DNA of 64,000 bases from a marine gamma proteobacterium HTCC2148 (GCA_000156295.1 DS999222.1:268966-332965); one strand, 5' to 3'; shown: positions 25,373 through 34,830, counted from the stretch's first letter. A program made the numbers and translations. The notes: a model not told the origin generated them from the letters alone.

Positions 25373-25971
25373 CTATTTTTTGCGCTTTTTTCTGCCGGCC
25401 TTCTTTTTTGCTGCCAAAGCCAGTTCTTCATAGGATTCCCGCAGGCACTGTCGATGAAAAGCGGGGTCGGGCATCGTCTCTTTACACGATATAAAATTAA
25501 TGGTGATCAGCCCATTAGCGCTAAATACCGCGAGGAACAACCCCATCATGTGTAATAGGGGTCCCAGCCCGGTTATCAATTGAACCCTGGCTCCAGCCAG
25601 GCAAAGCAGGCCCTGCGGACCGGGCACGTTGGAAATAATCACGTGTGATGCAAGAGGTATTTCGCGAGAAGCCATGGCCAGGGTGGCATTGCGCATTCAC
25701 CAGCCCAGTGCGCGCGGAATCATTATTTCAGCAGCATCCATTACCACGCTAGTGCCCAGTGCCTCTGCTTACGCCTTGGATTGCAGTGCACTGCGGTGGA
25801 TGGCTTCGAGCCGCTCTAGTGGGTCAGCGATATCTGTTCCCAGGCTCACTGTCATTTGAGTCAACGGGTTGCCACCGGTGCTGCTGTTTCCGGAATAATG
25901 GCGACTGCCACGTCGTTAACCGTTGCATCGGTAACCGACTTACGCATATCTTTATCAGATAGCTTCTGCAT
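25373..25971 (-). pseudogene. Decayed 3' end of a wax ester synthase/acyltransferase (WS/DGAT) gene
   Basis: On the minus strand several pieces join to the C-terminal half of a WS/DGAT (DUF1298) enzyme. From 25971, a frame with VTDATVNDVAVAII ends at TGA (25861-25863). In another frame GNPLTQMTVSLGTDIADPLE... runs to TAA (25769-25771), continues with AEALGTSVVMDAAEIMIPRA to TGA (25697-25699), then HVIISNVPGPQGLLCLAGAR and a Lys/Arg-rich tail to 25373. So one frameshift and two stops are present, and the N-terminal half with the HHxxxDG motif is absent. The intact enzyme would make wax esters or triacylglycerol from acyl-CoA. Confidence 0.8.
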
Positions 25972-25983
25972 ACCTGGGTTGGT

Positions 25984-26859
25984 TTATTTCCCTAATAATG
26001 CTGCTCGCAAGGCACTCGCCTGTGCCTGAATAACAGCCTGGTTCTCAGGTCCCATTCGTATTAATTGTTTGGCGATTGGGCTGAGGTTTTCCAGCGATTG
26101 GTCTTCATAGGTGTAGGTAGTAATGTCCATCACCAGCGTGGCGGGCTTTTCCAGTACCGGAGCGGCGATCACTTGATCCAGGGCGCGAACCAGACTGTTG
26201 TCCATATCATCTGCTTCGAATCCCAGGTTGGCATAGGCTTGTTCCAACAGTGGACGAAACTGGTGAAAGGCTGCGGCCAGCCTTTGCGGATTAAGAGCGC
26301 CAACGGCAGCCGCGTAAGCGTCATAGCGCTGGTAGCTGGCAGGGTCAGCAACGGTTTTTCCCGCCACTTCTACCACACTGTACTTACCTTCCAGTGGAGG
26401 TAAGGGGAATACTTTATTTAAAATGGAGCCCTTAGCTGCGGCGTCAATAAACGCTGTGCCTCGTTCAAGCAGGTCGTCCTGGCGAAGTGCTTGTTCGAAA
26501 ACGCTATCGGCGAGTGATTCATTGAGCACCTCTCTGACCATGGGGTCACTGTCTGCCAGCGTGAGCTCCGGTTCTGGTATCACAATGTCATTAGGGTCAA
26601 TGCGTTCTGCGATGACAGTAACCGGGCTCAAGGCGGGAATGTCGGGTGCCGGGGGTGTCTCTGGCTCCAGGGGCGGAGGTGATTCAGGAGGTACCGGGAC
26701 GACAAGTTCTGCCGGTGCGGTTTCACTCTGGGAAGTGTCGCCACTGAAGTACCAGGCAACGCCTATAATCAATGCCAGAACCCCCAGCGCCAAGGGTAGT
26801 TTGGGGATTCCGCCGTGGCCTGCTTCTTCGACATATCGATCTTCTGAGTCAACCTGCAT
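25984..26859 (-). CDS. DUF3014 domain protein, membrane-anchored
   Basis: A 291-residue protein with one membrane segment near the N terminus (about 22-39, LPLALGVLALIIGVAWYF). A Pro/Glu-rich linker (about 47-80) and a soluble periplasmic domain (about 100-288) follow. The domain reads as DUF3014: SDPMVREVLNESLADSVFEQ, ILNKVFPLPPLEGKYSVVE, SYQRYDAYAAAVGALNPQRL and the conserved C-terminal ALRAALL. The function of the family is not known. It lies between the WS/DGAT remnant and the omega-amidase gene, on the same strand as the latter and about 85 bases after it, but is probably its own unit. Confidence 0.75.
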   Translation of the reverse strand: MQVDSEDRYVEEAGHGGIPKLPLALGVLALIIGVAWYFSGDTSQSETAPAELVVPVPPESPPPLEPETPPAPDIPALSPVTVIAERIDPNDIVIPEPELTLADSDPMVREVLNESLADSVFEQALRQDDLLERGTAFIDAAAKGSILNKVFPLPPLEGKYSVVEVAGKTVADPASYQRYDAYAAAVGALNPQRLAAAFHQFRPLLEQAYANLGFEADDMDNSLVRALDQVIAAPVLEKPATLVMDITTYTYEDQSLENLSPIAKQLIRMGPENQAVIQAQASALRAALLGK

Positions 26860-26943
26860 GTGGGTTCCTTTCTCGGTTATCCGTTAGCTTATGCCGGTTT
26901 GGACTAATCTATACCCCGGCAGTTCAGTGGCGTATGAAATTTT

Positions 26944-27717
26944 TTAAGGATTTAATTTAAACTCATCGGCATCCATATGGACTGGAAATCGCTCCCTGTA
27001 GTCCAGCAATGCCTGAGCCGAGAGCGCTACTGTGTGTGCTCCGCTGCTTTTGAGCATATCCGCCAATAATTCACCATCGGCGCCCACTGCGAGGCTGTCA
27101 CCAGTGTATTTCAATCCATTGGCGTCGTTACCGATACGGTTCACACCGACCACACAGGCGCTATTTTCGATGGCGCGGGCGATCAGTAATTGCCGCCAGT
27201 GCATGCGCCTTGGTGCTGGCCAGTTAGCAACATAAAGCGCCAGATCGTAGTCCTGCCGATTGCGTCCAAAGACGGGGAAGCGCAGGTCATAGCAGACCTG
27301 GAGCAGGATACGCCATCCGCGCCAGTTTACGATGACCTTCTCGCGCCCTGCCAGGTAACGCTTGTGCTCACCTGCCATGCGAAACAGGTGGCGTTTGTCG
27401 TAGTGCTGGACCCCACTGGGGGTGGCGAATAGCATGCGATTGTAAACGCCGTCTCCGGCGCGCACTGCAATGCTTCCGGTGATAGCGCAATCCAGTGCGC
27501 GCGCCAGGTTGAGCATCCACACTTCAGTATCTCCGCCTTCCGGTTCGGCGTTGGCCAGCGCGTTCATCGAAAACCCGGTGGTAAACATTTCTGGCAGTAC
27601 CACCAGGTCGCCAGTGTCTGGCAGTTCGTGCAGTAATGATTCCATCTGGCCCCGATTGTCAGCAGGGTTTTCCCAGGCCAGTTCTCGCTGAATGAGGGTT
27701 ACGGCTAAATTTTGCAT
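26944..27717 (-). CDS. yafV: Omega-amidase / nitrilase-fold amidohydrolase (YafV)
   Basis: A 257-residue nitrilase-superfamily hydrolase. The Glu-Lys-Cys triad is visible: E43 in VVLPEMF, K108 in HYDKRHLF and C142 in LQVCYDLRFP. YafV-type enzymes hydrolyse the omega-amide of 2-oxoglutaramate and 2-oxosuccinamate, the products formed when glutamine or asparagine serve as amino donor to a transaminase. That fits the aminotransferase gene just upstream, whose last 13 bases it overlaps. I use the Met at 27717 because GGAGG lies four bases in front; a longer frame to 27765 lies within the aminotransferase gene. It is third in an Lrp-regulator/aminotransferase/amidase operon. Confidence 0.88.
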   Translation of the reverse strand: MQNLAVTLIQRELAWENPADNRGQMESLLHELPDTGDLVVLPEMFTTGFSMNALANAEPEGGDTEVWMLNLARALDCAITGSIAVRAGDGVYNRMLFATPSGVQHYDKRHLFRMAGEHKRYLAGREKVIVNWRGWRILLQVCYDLRFPVFGRNRQDYDLALYVANWPAPRRMHWRQLLIARAIENSACVVGVNRIGNDANGLKYTGDSLAVGADGELLADMLKSSGAHTVALSAQALLDYRERFPVHMDADEFKLNP

Positions 27718-28853
27718 AAAACCTCCGCTGCCTTTGCCAGCGTTGTATCGCTCTTGGCGAAACAAAAGCGCAGGTAATGCTGCTGGGGTGGCGAATCGTA
27801 GAAAACAGATATTGGAATAGACGCTATGCCTAATTTCCGTGTCCAGTCTTCACAAAGTTGGTGATCGGGGAGGTCGCTCAATTCGCTGTAGTCAAGCAAC
27901 TGAAAATAAGTGCCGCCGCTGGCTGACACTCGAAAGCGAGACGAGGACAAGGCGTGGCAGAACAAATCCCGCTTCTGCTGATAAAAGTTAGCAAGCGTTG
28001 CTGGGTATTGTGGATCCGTCGCCAGAAAATCTGCCACTGCCTGTTGTACAGGGGTCACTGCGACAAATGCTACAAACTGGTGAACCTTGCGTAACTCCGC
28101 TGTCAGTGCGGGAGGTGCAACGCAGTAGCCGGTTTTCCAGCCGGTGACGCTGAAAGTTTTTCCAAATGAGAAGTGTGCAAAACTTCGTTCCCGCAGCTGT
28201 GGATACTGCAGTACGCTGTGGTGTTGCCGTCCATCGTAAACAAGATGCTCATAGACTTCATCACTGCAAACCAGCAGGTCGTGCTGCTGGACCAGTTGCT
28301 GTAGGGATATCAGGTCATCATGGGAAAAGGTAGCACCGGTGGGATTGTGCGGGGAGTTAACAACAATCATCCGGGTACGCGGGGTAATGGCGCCTGCCAC
28401 CGCGTTCCAATCCACGCGAAAACTGTGAGCTTCCAGCGCAACGTGAACGGCGGCCGCACCGGCTAACTTAATGGCCGGTTCATAGCTGTCATAGCAGGGA
28501 TCCAACACGATGACCTCATCGCCGTGGCCCACGCTGGCCATGATTGCGCAGAAGATGCCCTCGGTTGCGCCAGGCACCACGGTGATTTCAGTGTCGGGGT
28601 TACAGTCGACTCCCCTGTGAATTTTTAATTGCAACGCCAATTGGTCTCGCAGCGCAGGAAGTCCTGCCATTGGCGCGTATTGGTTATGGCCGTCCATGAC
28701 AGCTTTGGCCAGTGCCTCGCGCAATGCTTGCGGTGCTTCAAAGTCGGGATACCCCTGAGAGAGATTCATTGCATCACATTCTTTGGCCAGGGCAGACATG
28801 CGGGTAAAGATGGTAGTGCCAACGTCGGGCAATTTGCTGCGCATGCGTGTCAC
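27705..28853 (-). CDS. ybdL: Methionine/aromatic aminotransferase (YbdL-like)
   Basis: A 382-residue class I/II PLP-dependent aminotransferase. It has MNLSQGYPDFEAPQALREAL (about 29-48), VPGATEGIF (about 93-101), NSPHNPTG (166-173), SDEVYEHLVYDG, and the PLP lysine K232 in FSFGKTFSVTGWKTGY. This is the YbdL/kynurenine-aminotransferase branch, which takes methionine, phenylalanine and tyrosine and gives 2-oxo acids such as KMTB. The coupled omega-amidase removes the amide product if glutamine-type donors are used. The divergent oxidoreductase at 29458 could then oxidise the aryl-pyruvates. It overlaps the upstream regulator gene by four bases (ATGA). Confidence 0.88.
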   Translation of the reverse strand: MTRMRSKLPDVGTTIFTRMSALAKECDAMNLSQGYPDFEAPQALREALAKAVMDGHNQYAPMAGLPALRDQLALQLKIHRGVDCNPDTEITVVPGATEGIFCAIMASVGHGDEVIVLDPCYDSYEPAIKLAGAAAVHVALEAHSFRVDWNAVAGAITPRTRMIVVNSPHNPTGATFSHDDLISLQQLVQQHDLLVCSDEVYEHLVYDGRQHHSVLQYPQLRERSFAHFSFGKTFSVTGWKTGYCVAPPALTAELRKVHQFVAFVAVTPVQQAVADFLATDPQYPATLANFYQQKRDLFCHALSSSRFRVSASGGTYFQLLDYSELSDLPDHQLCEDWTRKLGIASIPISVFYDSPPQQHYLRFCFAKSDTTLAKAAEVLCKI

Positions 28854-29341
28854 GTTAACTGGCTGTCCAGAGGCAACTCAGTGGTGTTCTTGATCTCGGT
28901 AACTGCCATGTGAGAGTGCAGTTCTCTGATAGAGGGGCTTGCGGTCAGGGTGTTGCGCACAAACTCCTCATAATGACGGATGTCCCGGGTGACTATTTTC
29001 AGCATGTAATCCCATATCCCCGTCATCGTGTAGCACTCAATAACTTCCGGGTGCTCAATGATGTCTCGCTCAAACTCAATCAGGTTTTGTCGGCCCGTGG
29101 ACGTCAGATTGATCGTGGCAAACACAACTACGTCCATGCCCAGTGCGTTGCGATTCAGTAGGGCAACGCGCCCCTGAATTAGTCCATCTTGCTCCAGCCG
29201 ATTGATTCGGCGCCAGCAAGGTGATTGGGAAACATTGATTCGTTCAGCAATGGCTGCGGTGCTGAGGGTGGCGTCCTGCTGTAACAATTTGAGGATGTCG
29301 ATGTCTTGCCGGGTGAGAGATTCGGGCAATTTATTCTCCAT
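28850..29341 (-). CDS. Lrp/AsnC family transcriptional regulator
   Basis: A 163-residue feast/famine regulator. The N-terminal winged helix-turn-helix (about 8-65) reads LTRQDIDILKLLQQDATLST, SQSPCWRRINRLEQDGLIQG, the latter being the recognition helix. The RAM ligand domain (about 75-155) has the NLTSTG and ECYTMTGIWDYMLKIVTRDI strands. It probably senses an amino acid and controls its own aminotransferase operon and the divergent 2-oxoacid oxidoreductase/leucine dehydrogenase operon. A 7-bp inverted repeat with 6-base spacer lies between them, at 29366-29385. It is the first gene of a three-gene operon with overlapping ends. Confidence 0.9.
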   Translation of the reverse strand: MENKLPESLTRQDIDILKLLQQDATLSTAAIAERINVSQSPCWRRINRLEQDGLIQGRVALLNRNALGMDVVVFATINLTSTGRQNLIEFERDIIEHPEVIECYTMTGIWDYMLKIVTRDIRHYEEFVRNTLTASPSIRELHSHMAVTEIKNTTELPLDSQLT

Positions 29342-29365
29342 GAGCTAATTTAGCGAATTACTTAT

Positions 29366-29385
29366 GCATATTTAGACGAATATGC
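29366..29385. promoter_or_regulatory. Candidate operator of the Lrp-type regulator
   Basis: A perfect inverted repeat GCATATT-TAGACG-AATATGC in the 116-base gap between the divergent lrp-like and oxidoreductase genes. Size, AT-richness and place fit an Lrp/AsnC site. It is 25 bases from the regulator start and 72 from the other start. Direct binding is inferred. Confidence 0.5.
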
Positions 29386-29457
29386 GGGTCAAATCAAATA
29401 ACAATACCCAAAAATATCGATCAGAATGCGCTAATAACATAAGCAAAAGGCACAATC

Positions 29458-32400
29458 ATGGGCTCTGATCTCACATCCCCGATTCGCAAAGTATCTCTGG
29501 ACGACAAATACGCCCTGGATGCGACTCGAGCCTATATGACGGGCATCGAAGCGTTGGTCAGGTTGCCGATGTTGCAACATCAGCGAGACCAGCAACGCGG
29601 ATTGAATACCGCGGCGTTTATCTCTGGTTATCGAGGCTCCCCGCTGGGGACTGTAGATCAGTCCATGTGGAAGGCCAAGCCCTGGCTGGAAAAGCATAAT
29701 GTGCATTTTGAACCCGGCATAAATGAAGAACTGGCCGCCACCGCGGTATGGGGCAGCCAGCAAACCAATTTATTCGAAGGCGCCAAGTACGATGGCGTAT
29801 TCGGCATGTGGTATGGCAAGGGCCCCGGCGTTGACCGGTCAATGGACGTTATCAAACACGCTAATGCGTTCGGCACTTCCCGCTATGGTGGCGTCCTTGC
29901 GGTAGCCGGTGACGACCATGCCTGTAAATCCTCCACGCTGCCGCACCAGTCCGAACATATGTTTATGGGGGCTTCGGTACCGGTACTGGCACCCTCCAAT
30001 GTGCAGGAAGTGCTGGACCTGGGCGTTTACGGTTGGGAATTGTCGCGCTACAGCGGGTGCTGGGTGGCCTTAAAAGCTATCACCGAAAATATGGACTCTG
30101 CGATTTCGGCCGATATAGATCCCAACCGAATCAATATCGTGATTCCAGAAGACTTCGAATTACCCCCTGGCGGGGTGCATGGGCGTTGGCCGGACAAGCC
30201 GCTGGATCAGGAGTGGCGCCTTAACAAATACAAAATTTACGCAGCCCGGGAGTTCGCCCGGGTTAACGGCATTAATCGCATCGTGCTGGATTCGCCCAAT
30301 GCGCGCCTGGGTATTGTTACTTCTGGCAAGGCTTACCTGGATGTTATGCAGGCGCTCGAAGACATGGGTATCGATGAAGCGGTCGCTGCCGAAGTGGGCT
30401 TGAGAGTTTATAAAGTGGGCATGCCGTGGCCACTGGAACCGAGAACTACCGCAGAGTTTGCCCAGGGTCTGGAAGAGATTTTGGTGGTGGAAGAAAAAAG
30501 ATCGGTGATTGAGGACCAGCTCACCGGGCAGCTTTATAACTATGCATCAGATTCTCGTCCACGGGTGATTGGGGAGTTCGATGAAGACGGTCGTGATCTG
30601 CTCACTAACCTGGGTGAGTTGACTCCGGCGATGATCGCGCTGGCAATAGCGAGCCGAATTCGTCGCTTCTATCAATCTGCAACAATGGACCAGCGTGTCC
30701 GCTGGATTGAAGATAAAGAAGCGTCTCTGGCAATGCCGCGCGATACTATTGAACGGGTACCCCACTTTTGCAGCGGCTGTCCTCATAACACGTCTACCAA
30801 AGTGCCGGAGGGCAGCCACGCTTTAGGCGGCATCGGCTGTCACTACATGGCCACCTGGATGCCAGACCGGGAAACCCACACCTTTACTCAAATGGGAGGC
30901 GAGGGCGTAACCTGGGTTGGGCAGGCGCATTTCACCGAAACCAAACACGTATTCCAAAACCTGGGAGACGGCACCTACTCGCACTCGGGCATTCTCGCGG
31001 TGCGGGCTGCGGTGGCATCCAAGGTCAATATTACTTATAAAATTCTCTATAACGACGCGGTGGCAATGACTGGCGGCCAGCCCGTGGATGGTAGCCTGAA
31101 AATGAGCGACCTGATCATGCAGCTGCGCGGGGAAGGTGTGCGGCGTATCGCCCTGGTGAGCGACGAACCCCAGCAGTGGCGCAGTGACTTTTCCGGGACG
31201 CCGGGTTACAGCTTGCATCACCGGGATGAGATGGACGCGCTGCAAAAGGAGCTGCGGGAATTTACTGGCACTTCGGTCATTATTTACCAGCAGACCTGCG
31301 CTGCTGAAAAGCGTCGCCGGCGCAAGAAAGGCATTCTGGTGGATCCGCCCAAACGTCTGTTCATCAATGATGCTGTGTGTGAAGGTTGCGGTGATTGCAG
31401 TCTGAAATCCAACTGTCTGTCGGTTTTACCCAAGGAAACTGCGTTGGGTCGCAAGCGTGAAATTGACCAGAGTGCGTGCAACAAGGATTACAGCTGCGCG
31501 CGCGGCTTTTGCCCCAGCTTTGTCAGTGTGGTTGGTGGTTCGTTGAAGAAGTCCGGCGGCAGTGTGGGTGCCGTAGACGGCTTGTTTGATCCATTGCCGC
31601 AGCCGCAGCTGCCGTCGTTAGAACGGCCCTGGAATACTGTGGTTACCGGCGTCGGTGGAACTGGTGTTTTGACCATTACGGCCCTGGTGGCAATGGCAGC
31701 CCATATCGAGGGCAAAGGTTGCGCGACGATGAACCAAACCGGACTGGCGCAAAAGTTCGGTGCGGTGGTAAGCCACGTCAGGGTGAGTGAAAAACAAGAG
31801 GACATCATGGCGGTGCGCATTCCTGCGGGAGAGGCGGACCTGATGATTGGCTGTGACCTGGTGGTAGCGTCTACTTATGAGGCGATGGGCAAGGTCGCGC
31901 AGGGCCGCACTTATGCTGTGATCAATGATGCTGAGGTCCCTACCAGCTCTTTCATCCTCAACCCGGATGCCAAGTTTCCAACCCAGGCAATGAAAGACAA
32001 GGTGACCGCAGAAGTAGGCGAAGACAGCTGTCATTTTATCAACTCAACCCGGGTGGCTACGCAGTTACTGGGCGACTCGATTGCCAGCAATCTCTTTATG
32101 CTTGGTTTCGCTTGGCAGCGCGCAATGGTGCCGGTTTCTGCACAGGCGCTGGAACGGGCGATTGAACTTAATGGCGTGGCAGTAGATTTCAACAAGCAGG
32201 CCTTCCTCTGGGGACGTCGCTGTGCGCATCAACCAGAAAAGGTGATGGGCTTACTGAGCAAGCCGAAAAAAGCGGTGAGTCCCCAAACCCTGGATGAGTT
32301 GCTCAGCGATCGTCAGCAGCGCTTGCGCAGCTACCAAAATGCGGCCTACGTGAAGACTTACATTGATGTAATGAGCAAGCTGCGCGCGGCTGACCCCCAC

Positions 32401-32958
32401 CCAGAACAAGCTGACTCTGTGTCCTACGCTGCGGCGCAGCAGCTATTTCGCCTGATGGCTTACAAGGACGAGTATGAAGTTGCCCGGCTCTACTCTGATG
32501 GCGAATTTCAGCGCAAACTTGCCGCTCAGTTTGAGGGCGACTACACCCTGCGATTTAATTTGGCCCCTCCATTGCTTTCCAAGCGAGATCCGCAGACAGG
32601 CGAATTGGTGAAACAGGAATACGGACCTTGGATGCAGTCTGCGTTCAGGTGGCTGGCAAAGTTCAAGTTCTTGCGTGGTACCGCTATGGATGTTTTTGGT
32701 TATACCCAGGAACGCAAGCAGGAACGTCAGGACATTGTGGATTATCGAACACTGCTGGAAAGCATCATTTTAGAGTTGCGAGATGATAACTATCCAGTTG
32801 CCGTTGAACTGGCGGCCAGTGTTTCCAAGCTACGTGGTTATGGCCATGTTAAAGATCGCAATCGAGAGCAACTGGCAGCAGACCAGGCAGTGTTGTTGCG
32901 CCGCTTGCGAGGTGAGAACGAGCAAGAGTCAACGCTACGCTTTGTGGATGCGGCCTGA
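29458..32958 (+). CDS. Fused indolepyruvate/2-oxoacid ferredoxin oxidoreductase
   Basis: An 1166-residue single-chain enzyme of the aerobic IorAB type, which oxidatively decarboxylates aryl- or branched-chain 2-oxo acids to acyl-CoA and reduces an iron-sulfur partner. The order of domains is: N-terminal pyrimidine-binding part (FISGYRGSPLGTVD about 48-61, INEELAATAVWGSQQ), a TPP-binding part (HFCSGCPHNTSTKV about 436-449, then GIGCHYMATWM), a Cys-rich cluster region (VCEGCGDCSLKSNC..., SCARGFCPSF), the gamma domain (GVGGTGVLTITALVAMA about 731-747) and a C-terminal extension. Short gap (28 bases) to leucine dehydrogenase on the same strand and a shared control region with the Lrp-type gene support a role in aromatic and branched-chain amino-acid breakdown. 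Confidence 0.9.
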   Translation: MGSDLTSPIRKVSLDDKYALDATRAYMTGIEALVRLPMLQHQRDQQRGLNTAAFISGYRGSPLGTVDQSMWKAKPWLEKHNVHFEPGINEELAATAVWGSQQTNLFEGAKYDGVFGMWYGKGPGVDRSMDVIKHANAFGTSRYGGVLAVAGDDHACKSSTLPHQSEHMFMGASVPVLAPSNVQEVLDLGVYGWELSRYSGCWVALKAITENMDSAISADIDPNRINIVIPEDFELPPGGVHGRWPDKPLDQEWRLNKYKIYAAREFARVNGINRIVLDSPNARLGIVTSGKAYLDVMQALEDMGIDEAVAAEVGLRVYKVGMPWPLEPRTTAEFAQGLEEILVVEEKRSVIEDQLTGQLYNYASDSRPRVIGEFDEDGRDLLTNLGELTPAMIALAIASRIRRFYQSATMDQRVRWIEDKEASLAMPRDTIERVPHFCSGCPHNTSTKVPEGSHALGGIGCHYMATWMPDRETHTFTQMGGEGVTWVGQAHFTETKHVFQNLGDGTYSHSGILAVRAAVASKVNITYKILYNDAVAMTGGQPVDGSLKMSDLIMQLRGEGVRRIALVSDEPQQWRSDFSGTPGYSLHHRDEMDALQKELREFTGTSVIIYQQTCAAEKRRRRKKGILVDPPKRLFINDAVCEGCGDCSLKSNCLSVLPKETALGRKREIDQSACNKDYSCARGFCPSFVSVVGGSLKKSGGSVGAVDGLFDPLPQPQLPSLERPWNTVVTGVGGTGVLTITALVAMAAHIEGKGCATMNQTGLAQKFGAVVSHVRVSEKQEDIMAVRIPAGEADLMIGCDLVVASTYEAMGKVAQGRTYAVINDAEVPTSSFILNPDAKFPTQAMKDKVTAEVGEDSCHFINSTRVATQLLGDSIASNLFMLGFAWQRAMVPVSAQALERAIELNGVAVDFNKQAFLWGRRCAHQPEKVMGLLSKPKKAVSPQTLDELLSDRQQRLRSYQNAAYVKTYIDVMSKLRAADPHPEQADSVSYAAAQQLFRLMAYKDEYEVARLYSDGEFQRKLAAQFEGDYTLRFNLAPPLLSKRDPQTGELVKQEYGPWMQSAFRWLAKFKFLRGTAMDVFGYTQERKQERQDIVDYRTLLESIILELRDDNYPVAVELAASVSKLRGYGHVKDRNREQLAADQAVLLRRLRGENEQESTLRFVDAA

Positions 32959-32986
32959 ATTATAAAAAAACCTGGAGGATAAGTGG

Positions 32987-34042
32987 ATGTCAATTTTTGA
33001 TGCGCCGGCCTACGATGGCCATGAGTTAGTTACTTTCGGCAAGGATGCGGCTACTGGCTTGCGTGCCATTATCGCTGTGCATAGCACTACGCTTGGGCCT
33101 GCCGTGGGGGGTTGCCGGATGTATCCTTATGCGAGTGAAGAGCACGCACTGGATGACGTGCTGCGACTCTCTCGAGGCATGACTTATAAGTCGGCGTTGG
33201 CAGGCCTGCCCTTTGGCGGCGGAAAATCTGTCATCATTGGCGATCCTCGTCAGGATAAGAGCATTGAACTGATGCAGGCGATGGGGGATTTCATTGATTC
33301 CCAGGGTGGTCGCTACGTAGCGGCAGAGGACTCTGGCACAGGTGTTGAAGATATTCGAATGATGGCCGAACGCACACCCTACGTGAGCGGCATGGACGAC
33401 AATGAGTTTGGCGGTGACCCTTCGCCCAGCACAGCCCGGGGCGTTTTTCTTGCGATTCGAACCGCAGTCAAGCACCGATTGGGTGAAGACAACTTACAGG
33501 GACTTCGAGTGTCGATACAGGGTTTGGGCCACGTGGGCTATTACCTTGCGGGCTTGCTGGTAGAGGCGGGTGCCCATGTACTGGGCGCTGATGTAAACGC
33601 CGACAACCTGCGCAGGGCCGTGAGTGACCACGGTATTGAAGCCGTGGCTACAGAAGATATTCTTGGTGCAGAAGTTGACGTGTTTGCTCCCTGTGCCATG
33701 GGCGCTATTCTGAATGAAAAAAGCATTCCAGGGTTGCGTGCGGGAATCGTTGCCGGTGCGGCGAACAATCAGCTGGCATCGGCAGTTGATGGGGCGAGCT
33801 TGCAGGACAGGGGAATACTTTACTGTCCGGACTTCCTGATTAACGCCGGTGGTATTATTGATGTACACCACCAGAGAGTCGGCTCAGCAGAAGCCAGCAA
33901 GCGAGAGCACATTTTGCGTATTGAGCAGACCCTGTCGCAAGTGCTGGTCGATGCCGACAACAGTCGCCGTCAAACCAATACTATTGCTGAGGAACTGGCT
34001 CGCAATATCATCGGACAAGCAGCTCAGTCCCTGGCGGCCTAG
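32987..34042 (+). CDS. Leucine dehydrogenase (Leu/Val/Phe dehydrogenase)
   Basis: A 351-residue NAD-dependent amino-acid dehydrogenase that deaminates branched-chain amino acids to 2-oxo acids. The glycine-rich and catalytic residues are in place: GPAVGGCRM (37-45), K68 in GMTYKSALAG, the catalytic K80 in PFGGGKSV, D115 in AAEDSGTG and the Rossmann motif GLGHVGYYLAGLL (about 180-192). It is full length for the family. The gene follows the 2-oxoacid oxidoreductase by 28 bases with a good AGGAT ribosome binding site, so they are one operon: the dehydrogenase makes the 2-oxo acid that the next enzyme turns into acyl-CoA. Its last four bases overlap the end of the convergent transporter gene. Phe or Val preference cannot be excluded. 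Confidence 0.9.
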   Translation: MSIFDAPAYDGHELVTFGKDAATGLRAIIAVHSTTLGPAVGGCRMYPYASEEHALDDVLRLSRGMTYKSALAGLPFGGGKSVIIGDPRQDKSIELMQAMGDFIDSQGGRYVAAEDSGTGVEDIRMMAERTPYVSGMDDNEFGGDPSPSTARGVFLAIRTAVKHRLGEDNLQGLRVSIQGLGHVGYYLAGLLVEAGAHVLGADVNADNLRRAVSDHGIEAVATEDILGAEVDVFAPCAMGAILNEKSIPGLRAGIVAGAANNQLASAVDGASLQDRGILYCPDFLINAGGIIDVHHQRVGSAEASKREHILRIEQTLSQVLVDADNSRRQTNTIAEELARNIIGQAAQSLAA

Positions 34043-34830
34043 CTGTCGCTAGACGGCTCGCCGTCCCCGATAGGGGCGGCGGTCTCTCCCGGTGCCAGCT
34101 GCAGATAACTGCGCAGATAGTGCACCGCCAGATAAAAGGGTCCGGTATCCAGTAGGGCGATCGTCGCTTTAAACACGTAATTGCTCCCCACCAGGATTAA
34201 CAGCATGTTTAACGTCATTTCACCTCTGTAGAAAGCTGCCCCGAAAGTCACAGTGATCACCATGATTGAATCCACCATTTGACTCATCAGCGTGCTGAAG
34301 TTGTTGCGAACCCATAGGTACTTGCCTTTGGTAACTCGCTTCCAGAAGTGAAATAACTGAACATCGCAGTACTGGGCAGCGATGTAGGCGAGCATGGAAG
34401 CGAACACAGCTCCTGAAGTGGTGGCATAGATTAACTGATAGAGCCCTACGGATTGCTCCACTATGTCGCCGTTGGGTAAGGCCACCGGCGCTGCTAGCTG
34501 CAGGATTTGCCAAGGAGGCATGCTCTCAGTGGGCACTGACGGCAAGCTGTTGCCCAGCAGTAAAACGCCAAGGATCAAAAAATTGAGCCCCAGACCTACG
34601 CTGACCAGAAAGTTTGCCCTGGCTTTGCCGTAAAGCTCGCAAATCAGATCGGTGCAGAGAAAAGTCAGAGGATAGGGCAGCACACCCACAGCCAGCGCCA
34701 TTGGGCCCAACTGTATAAACCGGGTAATACCAATCACGTTAAGCAGAGTCATCGCACACAAAAATGTGCCTGCGAGTACCAGAAATACTCGCTCTCTCCT
34801 TTCCAATATCTGGCCTGGGAGAAGGCTCAT
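34039..34830 (-). CDS. YhhQ-family queuosine-precursor transporter (VUT family)
   Basis: A 263-residue membrane protein with about six or seven hydrophobic segments. The defining VUT family stretch is GVLPYPLTFLCTDLICELYG (about 48-67). Later are YATTSGAVFASMLAYIAAQY and NNFSTLMSQMVDSIMVITV with the typical small-residue and Gln pattern. YhhQ imports queuosine precursors (preQ0, preQ1) in E. coli. It starts directly where the SDR gene ends and so is its second gene in one transcript, and it overlaps the convergent leucine dehydrogenase gene by four bases. The C terminus is a short hydrophilic tail (SDS end). A PTPS/QueD-like gene is divergent from this pair. Confidence 0.8.
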   Translation of the reverse strand: MSLLPGQILERRERVFLVLAGTFLCAMTLLNVIGITRFIQLGPMALAVGVLPYPLTFLCTDLICELYGKARANFLVSVGLGLNFLILGVLLLGNSLPSVPTESMPPWQILQLAAPVALPNGDIVEQSVGLYQLIYATTSGAVFASMLAYIAAQYCDVQLFHFWKRVTKGKYLWVRNNFSTLMSQMVDSIMVITVTFGAAFYRGEMTLNMLLILVGSNYVFKATIALLDTGPFYLAVHYLRSYLQLAPGETAAPIGDGEPSSDS

